Counted from the stretch's first letter, positions 35,024 through 47,874 are shown. The stretch is 64,000 bases of DNA from Tieghemostelium lacteum (GCA_001606155.1 LODT01000048.1:124001-188000), one strand, 5' to 3'. Translations and numbers: made by a program. Notes: generated by a model not told the origin, from the sequence alone.

Positions 35024-35675
35024 ATAATAATTATATTGAATTTATGGTTTAACAAATGAACAATCAATAGCCATATCTTCAATATAGTATAAATACCAAC
35101 AATACCTTAACGATGTCCATTGCGATGTCTATTCAATTCTATAGTTATTTTTTTTTTAAAATCACTAAATCGATTAGTATCACCCTCCACTTCATACTAT
35201 TTTTTGACACATTTAATGCAATTGGTGACCAATTTATAATTTTTTTAATATCTACATGTGTTTCCTCTTTTAGATAATTTACTGTAATTTCTTTAACCTC
35301 AATACTCTTACTGAAACTTGTGCCTTAGTTTGGAATTAAAAGCATTGGGAGGGTGGAGTAGTGATAGATACACGAATCGAATGGCTAGCGTATGTTTCGG
35401 GATTTGATACATGGTAACAATGAGGTGCAGATTGATTCTACCAGATTTTTGGAATTACAGCTGTGCCAAAAGACTTTTTGTAAGAGTGAGCAAAAGATGG
35501 GCTATTATAAACTATAAACCATCATATAGAAAATCCATTTCAGTTCTTAGAATTTTTTTCAGTTATTAGAATTTTTTTACTCGTTCGTTTTTAAATTCTC
35601 GCTAGCGAAATTTTTCAAGTTTCGATATATACCATTTTTTAACACCAAAACACATAATATAATATTTATTTTTTA
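35024..35675. other. Intergenic region upstream of tandem triplet
   Basis: About 650 bp. It includes the 10-bp palindrome TCGCTAGCGA (35599-35608) and a second GCTAGCG at about 35384, unusually G+C-rich words for this DNA. The last 35 bp (from 35641) match the start-proximal leader of the other two triplet copies. No gene seen. Confidence 0.55.
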
Positions 35676-38600
35676 ATGAACTCAAAATTACCACCTCCTA
35701 ATGATATTATTATCTACTCAAGAGCAGTTAATGAATTAATAGAGAAAATTAAAGATACCTTTACACCATATGGTACCATAATAATTACAGATTCAAAAAA
35801 CAATTTAATTATAAGACAAAGAATTGATATGGATAGTTTTGGATCTATTGTTAAAACAGTGAAACATGACTATATGCTTTTTTCTAAACTTTTAAAGTGG
35901 TTTGATGAATATCAACCAAACTGCCACAATGAACAACACGATAAAATAGTTATGCTATTAAATTATTACGATGATATGATAACACTCTACAGAAAATCAA
36001 TTTATAGTAAATTATTAGGATCAAAAGATCCAAAAATCATTAATGCTCTGTTTCGTCAAGGTCAACCTTTATTTGGAAACCTTTATCAACAAAATGAATT
36101 CTCGCTACTATTATCTTTATTTCTAGATGTAAGTCAATTATACATAAAACCCAATCAATATTCATTTATTAATCATATTGATTATATAGGCATCAGAGTA
36201 TGCAAATTTTAAAAACAATTGGTATGAAACGGCATTCACATTCATCAATCAAATATATTTCCCAGATGGATCTAGTGTGAATAGACAAGAAGTAGAAAAG
36301 AATTTTATAAATAGAGATGATTTGATTAGAAAAGAGAAATTCTCTCTTCAGACCATCAGAGAGGTAATTCAGGTATTTTTAAAAGGTGAAAAACATGGTT
36401 TTCGTGATCATTCAAAAATTTCAGATATGTTGGTATTCTATCTATGTATTCTGACATTTCAGAATCTAACAAATGAGGATATTCTTGAACTCAAAGATGA
36501 ATATATTCAATTGATTCCTTTTATCTACCAATATAGTTCATCTTCAAGAATACCTCCCTACTCATGGCAGAAATATTATGATAAAATATGTAGAACCAAA
36601 GAATATATAGTTATTGCCAGAATATTCAACAGTAGAGCACGGTCTCAAAAACCCAAATACCTACACTATTTGATTCAATACTATGGAATTGAAATCATTG
36701 AAAAAGAATCTCTGAATTTCTATTTGGGTTGGAAATCTAAACCTAAAGAACAGAGAAACGATATTACCCTATTCACATTTGCTGAATACATGATAGAAAG
36801 TAGCTTCATCAGAGATCATTTACAAGAGCTATACGATTACTTTTGGGATGCTATAGATAGTATGATAACTAGGGACACTTATTTTACAAATAACTATATT
36901 TATTTTCTGAGTGTTTGGGGACTCTACATTGAACTTTATGGTATCGTTCAACCAAAACACTTTAACAATCTCATTAAATTTATCACTAGTATTTGTAAAA
37001 TTATGCATAAAAACCAAAATACTAAGAACCCCAAACTCTATGAATTCCACACCACTCTTTTAGCATCAAATCCTGAATACACAATTTCCAATTTCAAAGA
37101 TATTGTCACCAAATATACCAAAAAGCATTGTAACTTCATTATTTATCTCAACCAACTACTTTTGAAACCATCCATTATTCACTCCATTAAAACCAACAAA
37201 AACTCAACCAAACTATACGATGATATAAAAAGAGTTGGGTCAAAGTCACCAGAGCATTTCTGTTATTTGTTGGAGTTTTTCATGGCATTTGAAAAGGTTT
37301 CAAAATACACCAATATGATACCTCAAATTATTGGTGCTATAAACAGTAACAAGAAATGGTTGATTAGAGATGAAAATTTCTTTAATTCAATTTTGAGATT
37401 CTATAATATCATCAAACAAAAGAATCCAAAAGAAGCCAAACAACTGTTTGAAATAACCATCCAATCATTCATTAAGACTCTTGAAAGTGATAATAAAAGC
37501 TCAATGGTTAAGTTTGATATTATATACCCATATCTATCTGATATCAAAGAGATTAAATATCTCTTTCAACAAACCAAAGAACTCTTGAATGACTCTGACC
37601 AATTCATTGAGATTTTCAAACATTTCATTGATTTGGATCAGATTGGTGAAAAATTCATTCAAGAGAATTTAGATTCAATGATTGACATGGAATTTAAATC
37701 CACCAATAAGAATCAAAATTTCAGAATTTTGGGTATTCTAGATGGTTTGAGTAGATTCATCAACTTGGAAACAAAAGTAACCAAACTAATGAATAGATAT
37801 TTCCAAATGGTACCAAACTTAATTGTCTATACATATACAAATTACAATATAAACGCCACGGCACGTCAGATGACATTCAAATTATTGACAAATCTACTTG
37901 ATATCTCAAATGGATATGAAAAATTTGTGGAATCTTTATTGTGTGTTAATTATACAACAGATGATACCAATACAATTCCATTTACAAAGAAAAAGCTCAT
38001 TTTTGAGGATAATCTCAAAGTATTTGATTCAGTTCATCAACTGATATTCAACAACAAAAACAATCACATTGATATTCCTCAACAAGATATCATCAGAATT
38101 CACAATCAACTTGTCAGTGGTATAATCAACCAATGGAATTTAGTTGAGCTTTCAATTCACTCCATTTACATGACAATTATGTATTTCAAACCACTTATCT
38201 CACTAGATTCATCACTTCAAGATAACCTCTTGAAACAATTTAAATCATTTGATGTTATCTCTAAAAGGAGTATTTTACGATACATCAAAGAGAATGATAT
38301 TCGGATTTTAGAATATCTCAATGATTTCACTCTGACTGGTTTCACCTTTAATCACAACAAAATTGAACAAAATCTCAACAATCTCATCATTCAAAAATTA
38401 GTTGGATATATCACTCGTGATAAATCAACCAAACCATCTGATATTCTCTCACTTTCATTGGTATCTAAATTGTTCTTTAAAAGTGTTTGTCTCACATTTC
38501 AACACTATAAAATTCAATTAAATCAGAGACTACCAGATAAATACCAACTATCTCGAAGAAAATGGTCATTCATGTCATTGGGATGTTATCATCTCAACTA

Positions 38601-39519
38601 TAAAGATCTTGAAAGATTCCATTATCAAGATGTTGAAGATATATTCTATCAACTATCATCACTGACAATCCATAAACCAATGATTTATTTAGTTAACAGA
38701 GAAATGTCTAATCTCACACATTTAGATATTGAAATCAGAGACGATATATCACTCAATTGTATCTTACAAATGATGAATCATTGTTTTAAACTCGAATCAG
38801 TTAAATTTTCATTCATCTATGAACTCAATTCCAACAGAATATCACAGATTGATGCTATTTTTCAAAAATTGTTTTTAAACAATTCCTCTACTTTGGATAA
38901 ACTCTATTTTGGATATCCAGCTATCCATAATACTGAATTGATTGAATCGATAGAATATATCATATATCATATAAAAAACCACCAAGCATCACACCCCACA
39001 ACATTCAAATATCAAATCGCATTAACACTTAAAGCTAATTTTGATAGTCTTCCAAATCTCGATAGAATAGTTAGTCTCACATCATCATGCACTCATTTGA
39101 TTTTAGTGAATTTTAATATCAATAACAAATTAATTAAGATACAATTGAATAGAGAGGTTGTAGACTTTATAATGTCATCAGAAATTGAATTGGAATCATT
39201 AACTATTTTTGGTGACCATCATACACTTCAATTTCAAGAGATAGAGCTATTAAAGAAACCTAATCTTAAAAAAGTTAATTTTATATTCTCATCACAAGCA
39301 CCAAATCAATACATTGATTCTATCTTATCAGTTATCAACCAAAACCAAAGCATCAAGTCATTCAAAATATTTAAAGTACACAGTGTTGATATTCCCCCAA
39401 TATACAATTACTCCCAAAGTTATTCCTATTTTATTAATTTACCACATAACACCGATGTGCATCAACTGAATTTAGGTGAATTTCATTCCATAAATACAAA
39501 TCATTTTATTAAATATTGA
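35676..39519 (+). CDS. Triplet copy 1: large helical-repeat / F-box-like / LRR-like protein
   Basis: 1260 aa from two exons, 35676-36128 and 36190-39519, with a GTAAGT...TATATAG intron that joins LFLD to ASEYANF. The N-terminal two-thirds is helix-rich with no sequence motif I can name. An F-box-like segment follows at roughly 890 (LIIQKLVGYITRD...DILSLSLVSKLFF), and the last 300 residues alternate short strands and helices like irregular LRRs (LSSLTIHKP, NLTHLDIEI, LESLTIFGD, LKKVNFIF). By analogy with F-box/LRR proteins it may be a substrate receptor for SCF ubiquitin ligases; the fold call is inference. Relative to copies 2 and 3 it has about 20 extra residues near position 30 (PYGTIIITDSKNN...) and lacks the NQTP insertion before the F-box. 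Confidence 0.88.
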
Positions 39520-39912
39520 TCAATAAATAGTTCAAAATTTGACTGGTGAGCTTTCCAATTAGATATCTGGTATCTCCTTTGGTTGAGTTCCTGAAATTTA
39601 ATAAAAATATATAAAGCTCTCTTTTTCTCCAACTTGTGATAATTTTTGTAAATAATACTATTTCAGTATTGCATAAATAGTTCCTGGTAATATTATTTTA
39701 GTTAATATTAATATTCACAATAATTTCAACTAAGAATCTATTTTTAACTATAATTATATAAATTGGGCTCAAATCATTAATGAATAAATATATTTTAATA
39801 ATTTGATCTAAGTCCATTTCCAAGAAATTCTTTTTTTTACAATTTAAAATTTTATTTGAAAATAGAGACTTATTTATAATACCAAAATACATAAAATAAT
39901 ATTTATTTTTTA
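39520..39912. other. Spacer between triplet copies 1 and 2
   Basis: About 390 bp, A+T-rich. The final 52 bp (39861-39912) contain GAGACTTATTTATAA followed by the shared ATTTATTTTTTA leader. The first motif recurs before copy 3, so it is a candidate core promoter. No gene. Confidence 0.55.
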
Positions 39913-42900
39913 ATGAACTCACAATTACCACCTCCTAATGATATTATTATCTACTCAAGAGCAGTTAATGAATATATAGAGAAAATTAAAGTTACCTTTA
40001 CACAGAGTGAAAGGGATAGGCTTTCAACTATAGTTTATGTGGCGATGCATGACTATATGTTTTTATCTAAACTTTTAAAGTGGTTTGATGAATACCAACC
40101 AAACTGCCACAATGAACAACACTATAAAATAGTTATGCTATTAAATTATTACAACGATACTATAACACTCTACAGAAAATCAATTTATCGTAAATTATTA
40201 GAATCAAAAGACCCAACAATCATTAATGCTCTATTTCGTCAAGATCAAACATTATATGGAAACCTTAATGAACAAAGTGAATACTCACTACCATTATCTT
40301 TATTCCTAGATGTATTTTCAATTATAGATAAAACCCCATCAATATTGATGGCATCAATGTATGCAAATGTTAAAAACAATTGGCATTTTATGGCATTCAT
40401 AATCATCAATCAAATATATTTCCCAGATGGATCTAGTGTAAATAGACAAGAAGTAGAAAAGAATTTTATAAATAGAGATGATTTGATTAGAAAAGAGAAA
40501 TTCTCTCTTCAGACCATCAGAGAGGTAATTCAGGTGTTTTTAAAAGGTGAAAAACATGTTATTCTTAATCATTCAAAAAATTCAGATATGTTGGTATTCT
40601 ATCTGTGTATTCTGACATTTCAGAATCTAACAAATGAGGATATTCTTGAACTCAAAGATGAATATATTCAATTGATTCCCTTTATCTACCAATATAGTTC
40701 ATCTTCAAGAATACCTTACCTCACCAATATCCGTGGCGTAGAAAATAATATCTTTGGAACCAAAGTATCTAAAGATCGCGACAGAAGATTCTACAGTAGA
40801 GCACAGTCTCAACAACCCAACTACCTACACTATTTGATTCAATACTATGGAATTGAAATCATTGAAAAAGAATCTCTGAACTTCTATTTGAGTTGGAAAT
40901 CTAAACCTAAAGAACAGAGAAACGATATTACTCTCTTCACATTTGCTGAATACATGATAGATAGTAGCTTCATCAAAGATCATTTACAAGAGCTATACGA
41001 TTACTTTTGGGATGCTATAGATAGTACTAAAAATAACTATGTTTATTTTTTGAGTGTTTGGGGACTCTACATTGAACGTTATGGTATCGTTCAACCAAAA
41101 CACTTTAACAATCTCATTGAATTTCTCTCCAATAAATGTAAAATTATGACCAAAAACCTAAATAATAAGAACCCCAAACTCTATGAATTCCACACCACTC
41201 TTTTAGCATCAAATCCTGAATACACAATTTCCAATTTCAAAGACATTGTCACTAAAAATACAAAAAAGCATTGTAACTTCATTATTTATCTCAACCAACT
41301 ACTTTTGAAACCATCCATTTTTCACTCCATTAAAACCAACAAAAACTCAACCAAACTATACAATGATATAAAAAGAGTTGGGTCAAAGTCACCAGAGCAT
41401 TTCTGTTATTTGTTGGAGTTTTTCATGGCATTTGAAAAGGTTTCAATGTACTCCAAGATGATACCTCAAATTATTGGTGCTATAAACAGTAACAAGAAAT
41501 GGTTGATTAGAGATGAAAATTTCTTTAATTCAATTTTGAGATTCTATAATATCATCAAACAAAAGAATCCAAAAGAAGCCAAACAACTGTTTGAAATAAC
41601 CATTCGATCATTCATTAAGACTCTTGAAAGTGATAATAAAAGAATAGGCTTTTATTATAAAAGTTTAATGGTTAAGTTTGATATTATATACCCATATCTA
41701 TCTGATATCAAAGAGATTAAATATCTCTTCAAACAAACCAAAGAACTCTTGAATGACTCTGACCAATTCATTGAGATTTCCAAACATTTCATTAATTTGG
41801 ATCAGATTGGTGAAAAATTCATTCAAGAGAATTTAGATTCAATGATTGACATGGAATTTAAATCCACCAATAAGAATCAAAATCTTTACAAAGTTTTGGG
41901 TATTCTAGATGGTTTGAGTAGATTCATCAATTTGGAAACACAAATAACCAAACTAATGAATAGATATTTCCAAATGGTACCAAACTTAATTGTCCATACA
42001 AATACAAATTACATTTTAAATTCCAAGGCATGTCAGATGACATTCAAATTATTGAGATATCTACTTGATATCTCAAATGGATATGAAAGATTTGCGGAAT
42101 CTTTATTGTTTGTTGATTATACAACAGATGATACCAATACAATTCCATTTACAAAGAAAAAACTCATTTTTGAGGATAATCTCAAAGTATTTGATTCAGT
42201 TCATCAACTGATATTCAACAACAAAAACAACCACATTGATATTCCTCAACAAGATATCATCAGAATTCACAATCAACTTGTCAGTGGTATAATCAACCAA
42301 TGGAATTTAGTTGAACTTTCAATTCACTCCATTTACATGACAATTATGTATTTCAAACCACTAATCTCACTAGATTCATCACTTCAAGATAACCTCTTGA
42401 AACAATTTAAATCATTTGATGTTATCTCTAAAAGGAGTATTTTACGATACATCAAAGAGAATGATATTCGGATTTTAGAATATCTCAATGATTTCACTCT
42501 GACTGGTTTCACCTTTAATCACAACAAAATTGAACAAAATCTATACAATCAAACCCCATACTTTCAGAATCTCATCATTCAAAAATTTGTTGGATATATC
42601 ATTCGTGATAAATCAACCAAACCATCAGATATTCTCTCACTTTCATTGGTATCTAAATTGTTCTTTAGAAGTGTTTGTCTCACATTTCAACACTGTAAAA
42701 TTCAATTAAATCAGGGATTACCAGATAAATACCAAATATCTCGAAGAAAATGGTCATTCATGTCATTGGGATGTTATCATCTCAACTATAAAGATCTTGA
42801 AAGATTCCATTATCAAGATGTTGAATATATATTCTATCAACTATCATCACTGACAATCCATAAACCAATGATATATTTAGTTAACAGAGAAATGTCTAAT

Positions 42901-43746
42901 CTCACACATTTAGATATTGAAATACATATGAATTTTACAGATATGACACTCAGTTGTATTTTACAAATGATGAATCATTGTTTTAAACTCGAATCAGTTA
43001 AGTTTTCATTCATCTATGAACTCAATTCCAACAGAATATCACAGATTGATGCTATTTTTCAAAAATTGTTTTTAAACAATTCCTCTACTTTGGATAAACT
43101 CTATTTTGGATATCCAGCTATCTATAATACTGAATTGATTGAATCTATAGAATCTATCATTGATCATATCAAAAACCACCAAACATCACACCCCATAACA
43201 TTCAAATATCAAATCGCATTAACACTTAAAGCTAATTTTGATAGTCTTCCAAACCTCGATAGAATAGTTAGTCTCACATCATCATGCACTCATTTGATTT
43301 TAGTGAATTTTGATAGATTCCAAGGTCAACTGAAACCAAATCTATTCTTGAAACTGCAATCCATTTCCCTCCAAGTTAACGCTGTATGTCATTTGATTAG
43401 AGAGTTTATAGACTTTATAATGTCACCAGAAATTGAATTGGAATCATTAACTATTTTTGGTGATTATCAAACCCATCAAAATATAGATGTCATACAGATA
43501 GATCTATTTAAGAAACCTAATCTTAAAAAAGTTAAATATATATTTTCATCACAACCACCAAAACAATATTTTGATTCTATCTTATCAGTTGTCAACCAAA
43601 ACCAAAGCATCAAGTCACTCAAAATATTTAAAGGAGATAAAAATTATAATTATAACTGCATTTATATTGATATTCCCATTGATATGCACCAATTGAATTT
43701 AGGTGAATTTCATTCCATAAATACAAATCATTTTATTAAATATTAA
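39913..43746 (+). CDS. Triplet copy 2: intronless large helical-repeat / F-box-like / LRR-like protein
   Basis: 1277 aa in one exon. It has the same layout as copy 1: helical region, F-box-like block at about 885-925 (LIIQKFVGYIIRD...LSLSLVSKLFF), LRR-like C-terminus. Where copies 1 and 3 have an intron, this copy reads through 39 nt (40312-40350) as 13 codons, VFSIIDKTPSILM. The donor is altered (GTATTT) and the acceptor half of the intron is deleted in frame. It carries a private insertion KRIGFYYKSL before MVKFD and a shorter IRDV region. From the F-box onward it is almost identical to copy 3. Confidence 0.9.
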   Translation: MNSQLPPPNDIIIYSRAVNEYIEKIKVTFTQSERDRLSTIVYVAMHDYMFLSKLLKWFDEYQPNCHNEQHYKIVMLLNYYNDTITLYRKSIYRKLLESKDPTIINALFRQDQTLYGNLNEQSEYSLPLSLFLDVFSIIDKTPSILMASMYANVKNNWHFMAFIIINQIYFPDGSSVNRQEVEKNFINRDDLIRKEKFSLQTIREVIQVFLKGEKHVILNHSKNSDMLVFYLCILTFQNLTNEDILELKDEYIQLIPFIYQYSSSSRIPYLTNIRGVENNIFGTKVSKDRDRRFYSRAQSQQPNYLHYLIQYYGIEIIEKESLNFYLSWKSKPKEQRNDITLFTFAEYMIDSSFIKDHLQELYDYFWDAIDSTKNNYVYFLSVWGLYIERYGIVQPKHFNNLIEFLSNKCKIMTKNLNNKNPKLYEFHTTLLASNPEYTISNFKDIVTKNTKKHCNFIIYLNQLLLKPSIFHSIKTNKNSTKLYNDIKRVGSKSPEHFCYLLEFFMAFEKVSMYSKMIPQIIGAINSNKKWLIRDENFFNSILRFYNIIKQKNPKEAKQLFEITIRSFIKTLESDNKRIGFYYKSLMVKFDIIYPYLSDIKEIKYLFKQTKELLNDSDQFIEISKHFINLDQIGEKFIQENLDSMIDMEFKSTNKNQNLYKVLGILDGLSRFINLETQITKLMNRYFQMVPNLIVHTNTNYILNSKACQMTFKLLRYLLDISNGYERFAESLLFVDYTTDDTNTIPFTKKKLIFEDNLKVFDSVHQLIFNNKNNHIDIPQQDIIRIHNQLVSGIINQWNLVELSIHSIYMTIMYFKPLISLDSSLQDNLLKQFKSFDVISKRSILRYIKENDIRILEYLNDFTLTGFTFNHNKIEQNLYNQTPYFQNLIIQKFVGYIIRDKSTKPSDILSLSLVSKLFFRSVCLTFQHCKIQLNQGLPDKYQISRRKWSFMSLGCYHLNYKDLERFHYQDVEYIFYQLSSLTIHKPMIYLVNREMSNLTHLDIEIHMNFTDMTLSCILQMMNHCFKLESVKFSFIYELNSNRISQIDAIFQKLFLNNSSTLDKLYFGYPAIYNTELIESIESIIDHIKNHQTSHPITFKYQIALTLKANFDSLPNLDRIVSLTSSCTHLILVNFDRFQGQLKPNLFLKLQSISLQVNAVCHLIREFIDFIMSPEIELESLTIFGDYQTHQNIDVIQIDLFKKPNLKKVKYIFSSQPPKQYFDSILSVVNQNQSIKSLKIFKGDKNYNYNCIYIDIPIDMHQLNLGEFHSINTNHFIKY

Positions 43747-44050
43747 TCAATAAATATTTTAATATGGGTATTCTCAACTATAGTTAATTTAGCGAGACCA
43801 ATAATAAATCAATAATATAATAATAAATCTCCTCAAAAACCATATTTAAAAATAAGAGATAAAAAAAATCTAAAAATAGAAATGTAAAATGTCCAACCAA
43901 ATAAATGTTAATCCATTGAAAATTTGACTTAAAATACCAACATAATAAAAAAAAACATTATGTAAAATTCTAAGAGTTTTTCATGTTGAATACTCCTTTA
44001 AATGAAATTAGAGACTTATTTATAAATACATAATATAAATTTATTTTTTA
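43747..44050. other. Spacer between triplet copies 2 and 3
   Basis: About 300 bp, A+T-rich; 44007-44050 repeats the GAGACTTATTTATAA plus ATTTATTTTTTA leader seen before copy 2. No gene. Confidence 0.55.
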
Positions 44051-47000
44051 ATGAACTCACAATTACCACCTCCTGATGATATTATTATCTACTCAGGAGC
44101 AGTTAATGAATTTATAGAGAAAATTAAAGATACCTTTACACAGAGTGAAAGGGATAGTTTTTCAACTATAGTTAATATAGTGAAACATGACTATATGTTT
44201 TTTTCGAAACTTTTAAAGTGGTTTGATGAATATCAACCAAACTGCCACAATGAACAACACTATAAAATAGTTATGCTATTAAATTATTACAACGATACTA
44301 TAACACTCTACAGAAAATCAATTTATCGTAAATTATTAGAATCAAAAGACCCAACAATCATTATGGCTCTATTTCGTCAACGACCTTTAAAAGGAGTCTT
44401 CTATCAACAAAATGAATACTCACTACTATTATCTTTATTTCTAGATGTAAGTTCAATTATACATAAAACCCCATCAATAATCATTTATTAATAATATTGA
44501 TTATATAGGCATCAGAGTATGCAAATGTTACACACAATTGGTATGTAACGGCATTCTCATTCATCAATCAAATATATTTCCCAGATGGATCTAGTGTGAA
44601 TAGACAAGAAGTAGAAAAGAATTTTATAAATAGAGGTGATTTGATTAGAAAAGAGAAATTCTCTCTTAAGACCATCAGAGAGGTAATTCAGGTGTTTTTA
44701 AAAGGTGAAAAACATATTATTCTTAATCATTCAAAAAATTCAGATATGTTGGTATTCTATCTATGTATTCTGACATTTCAGAATCTAACAAAAGAGGATA
44801 TTCTTGAACTCAAAGATGAATATATTCAATTGATTCCCTTTATCTACCAATATAGTGCATCTTCAAGATTACCTTCCTACGCCATGGATAAATTAAACGA
44901 TAGTATACCAATTAATGAAACCAATCTATCTATTGCCAGAAGATTCAACAGTAGACCACGGTCTCAACAACCCAACTACCTACACTATTTGATTCAATAC
45001 TATGGAATTGAAATCATTGAAAAAGAATCTCTGAACTTCTATTTGAGTTGGAAATCTAAACCTAAAGAACAGAGAAACGATATTACTCTATTCACATTTG
45101 CTGAATACATGATAGAAAGTAGCTTCATCAGATATCATTTACAAGAGCTATATGATTACTTTTGGGATGCTATCAATATTAGAAATAACTATGTTTATTT
45201 TTTGAGTGTTTGGGGACTCTACATTGAACGTTATGGTATCGTTCAACCAAAACACTTTAACAATCTCATTGAATTTCTCTCCAATAAATGTAAAATTATG
45301 ACCAAAAACCAAAATTCACAGAACCCCACAATCTATGAATTCCACACCACTCTTTTAGCATCAAATCCTGAATACACAATTTCCAATTTCAGAGATATTG
45401 TCAAAAATTATACCAACAAGCCATTTAACTTCATTATTTATCTCAACCAACTACTTTTGAAACCATCCATTATTCACTCCATTAAAACCAACAAAAACTC
45501 AACCAAACTATACGATGATATAAAAAGAGTTAGGTCAAAGTCACCAGAGCATTTCTGTTATTTGTTGGAGTTTTTCATGGCATATGAAAAGGTTTCAAAA
45601 TACACTAATATGATACCTCAATTTATTGGTGCTATAAACAGTAACAAGAAATGGTTGGTTAGAGATGAAAATTTCTTTAATTCAATTTTGAGATTCTATA
45701 ATATCATCAAACAAAAGAATCCAAAAGAAGCCAAACAACTGTTTGAAATAACCATTCGATCATTCATTAGAACTCTTGAAAGTGATAATAAAAGCTCAAT
45801 GGTTAAGTTTGATATTATATACCCATATCTATCTGATATCAAAGAGATTAAATATCTCTTCAAACAAACCAAAGAACTCTTGTATGACTCAAACCAATTC
45901 ATTGAGATTTTCAAACATTTCATTAATTTGGATCAGATTGGTGAAAAATTCATTCAAGAGAATTTAGATTCAATGATTGACATGGAATTTAAATCCACCA
46001 ATAAGAATCAAAATCTTTACAGAATTTTGGGTATTCTAGATGGTTTAAGTAGATTCATCAACTTGGAAACACAAGTAACCAAACTAATGAATAGATATTT
46101 CCAAATGGTACCAAACTTAATTGCCCATTCAATTTATATAAATTCCAAGGCATGCCAGATGACATTCAAATTATTGACAAATCTACTGGATATCTCAAAT
46201 GGATATGAAAGATTTGTGGAATCTTTATTGTTTGTTGATTATACAACAGATGATACCAATACAATTCCATTTACAAAGATAAAGCTCATTTTTGAGGATA
46301 ATCTCAAAGTATTTGATTCAGTTCATCAACTGATATTCAACAACAAAAACAACCACATTGATATTCCTCAACAAGATATCATCAGAATTCACAATCAACT
46401 TGTCAGTGGTATAATCAACCAATGGAATTTAGTTGAACTTTCAATTCACTCCATTAACATGACACTCATGCATTTCAAACCACTTATCTCACTAGATTCA
46501 TCACTTCAAGATAACCTCTTGAAACAATTTAAATCATTTGATGTTATCTCTAAAAAGAGTATTTTACGATATATCAAAGAGAATGATATTCGGATTTTAG
46601 AATATCTCAATGATTTCACTCTGACTGGTTTCATCTTTAATCACAACAAAATTGAACAAATTCTCAACAATCAAACCCCACACATTCAGAATCTCATCAT
46701 TCAAAAATTTGTTGGATATATCATTCGTGATAAATCAACCAAACCATCAGATATTCTCTCACTTTCATTGGTATCTAAATTGTTCTTTAGAAGTGTTTGT
46801 CTCACATTTCAACACTGTAAAATTCAATTAAATCAGGGATTACCAGATAAATACCAAATATCTCGAAGAAAATGGTCATTCATGTCATTGGGATGTTATC
46901 ATCTCAACTATAAAGATCTTGAAAGATTCCATTATCAAGATGTTGAATATATATTCTATCAACTATCATCACTGACAATCCATAAACCAATGATATATTT

Positions 47001-47874
47001 AGTTAACAGAGAAATGTCTAATCTCACACATTTAGATATTGAAATACATATGAATTTTACAGATATGACACTCAGTTGTATTTTACAAATGATGAATCAT
47101 TGTTTTAAACTCGAATCAGTTAAGTTTTCATTCATCTATGAACTCAATTCCAACAGAATATCACAGATTGATGCTATTTTTCAAAAATTGTTTTTAAACA
47201 ATTCCTCTACTTTGGATAAACTCTATTTTGGATATCCAGCTATCTATAATACTGAATTGATTGAATCTATAGAATCTATCATTGATCATATCAAAAACCA
47301 CCAAACAACACACCCCACAACATTCAAATATCAAATCGCATTAACACTTAAAACTGAATCGAATAGGGATACTTTTCCAAACCTCGATAGATTAGTTAGT
47401 CTCACATCATCCTGCACTCATTTTATTTTAGAAAATTTTTATAATTTCCTAGGTCAACTGAAACCAAATCTATTCTTGAAACTACAATCCATTTTCATCC
47501 AAGTTGTACAATTGAATAGTGATGTTGTAGACTTTATAATGTCACCAGAAATTGAATTGGAATCATTAACTATTTTTGGTGATTATCAAACCCTTCAAAA
47601 GATAGATCTATTTAAGAAACCTAATCTTAAAAAAGTTAAATGTATATTTGCAGCACAACAACCTATACAATACATTGATTATATCTTTTCAGTTGTCAAC
47701 CAAAACCAAAGCATCAAGTCACTAAAAATATTTAAAGGAGATAGACAGAGTATTAATATTCCCCAATCGACCCAATCTAATTATGTTTATAAATCACCAT
47801 ATACCACTGATGTGCACCAACTGAATTTAGGTGAATTTCATTCTATAGATATAAATCATTTTATTAAATATTGA
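44051..47874 (+). CDS. Triplet copy 3: large helical-repeat / F-box-like / LRR-like protein
   Basis: 1253 aa from exons 44051-44446 and 44509-47874, with a GTAAGT...TATATAG intron of 62 bp at the same place as copy 1, joining LFLD to ASEYANV. F-box-like block LIIQKFVGYIIRD...LSLVSKLFF and LRR-like tail as in copy 2, including the shared NQTP and IHMNFTDMTLS segments. The middle region (EFFMAYEKVSKYTNM, SDNKSSMVKFD) instead matches copy 1. The protein has no signal peptide or membrane segment. Function unknown beyond the F-box/LRR suggestion. Confidence 0.9.

Larger units (their letters stand above)
35676..47874 (+). repeat. Head-to-tail tandem triplication, about 4.1-kb unit
   Basis: Three paralogous genes lie in direct order with start-to-start spacing of 4237 and 4138 bp. 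They share coding sequence of very high nucleotide identity over long blocks, the intron position, a start-proximal leader (ATTTATTTTTTA before ATG) and 3' ends (AATCATTTTATTAAATATT then GATCAATAAAT or AATCAATAAAT). Spacers are otherwise poorly conserved. Confidence 0.95.

Noticed and set aside
35676-47874. Tandem triplet as a mobile element
   Set aside because: No terminal repeats, transposase or reverse transcriptase; the structure fits ordinary tandem gene duplication.
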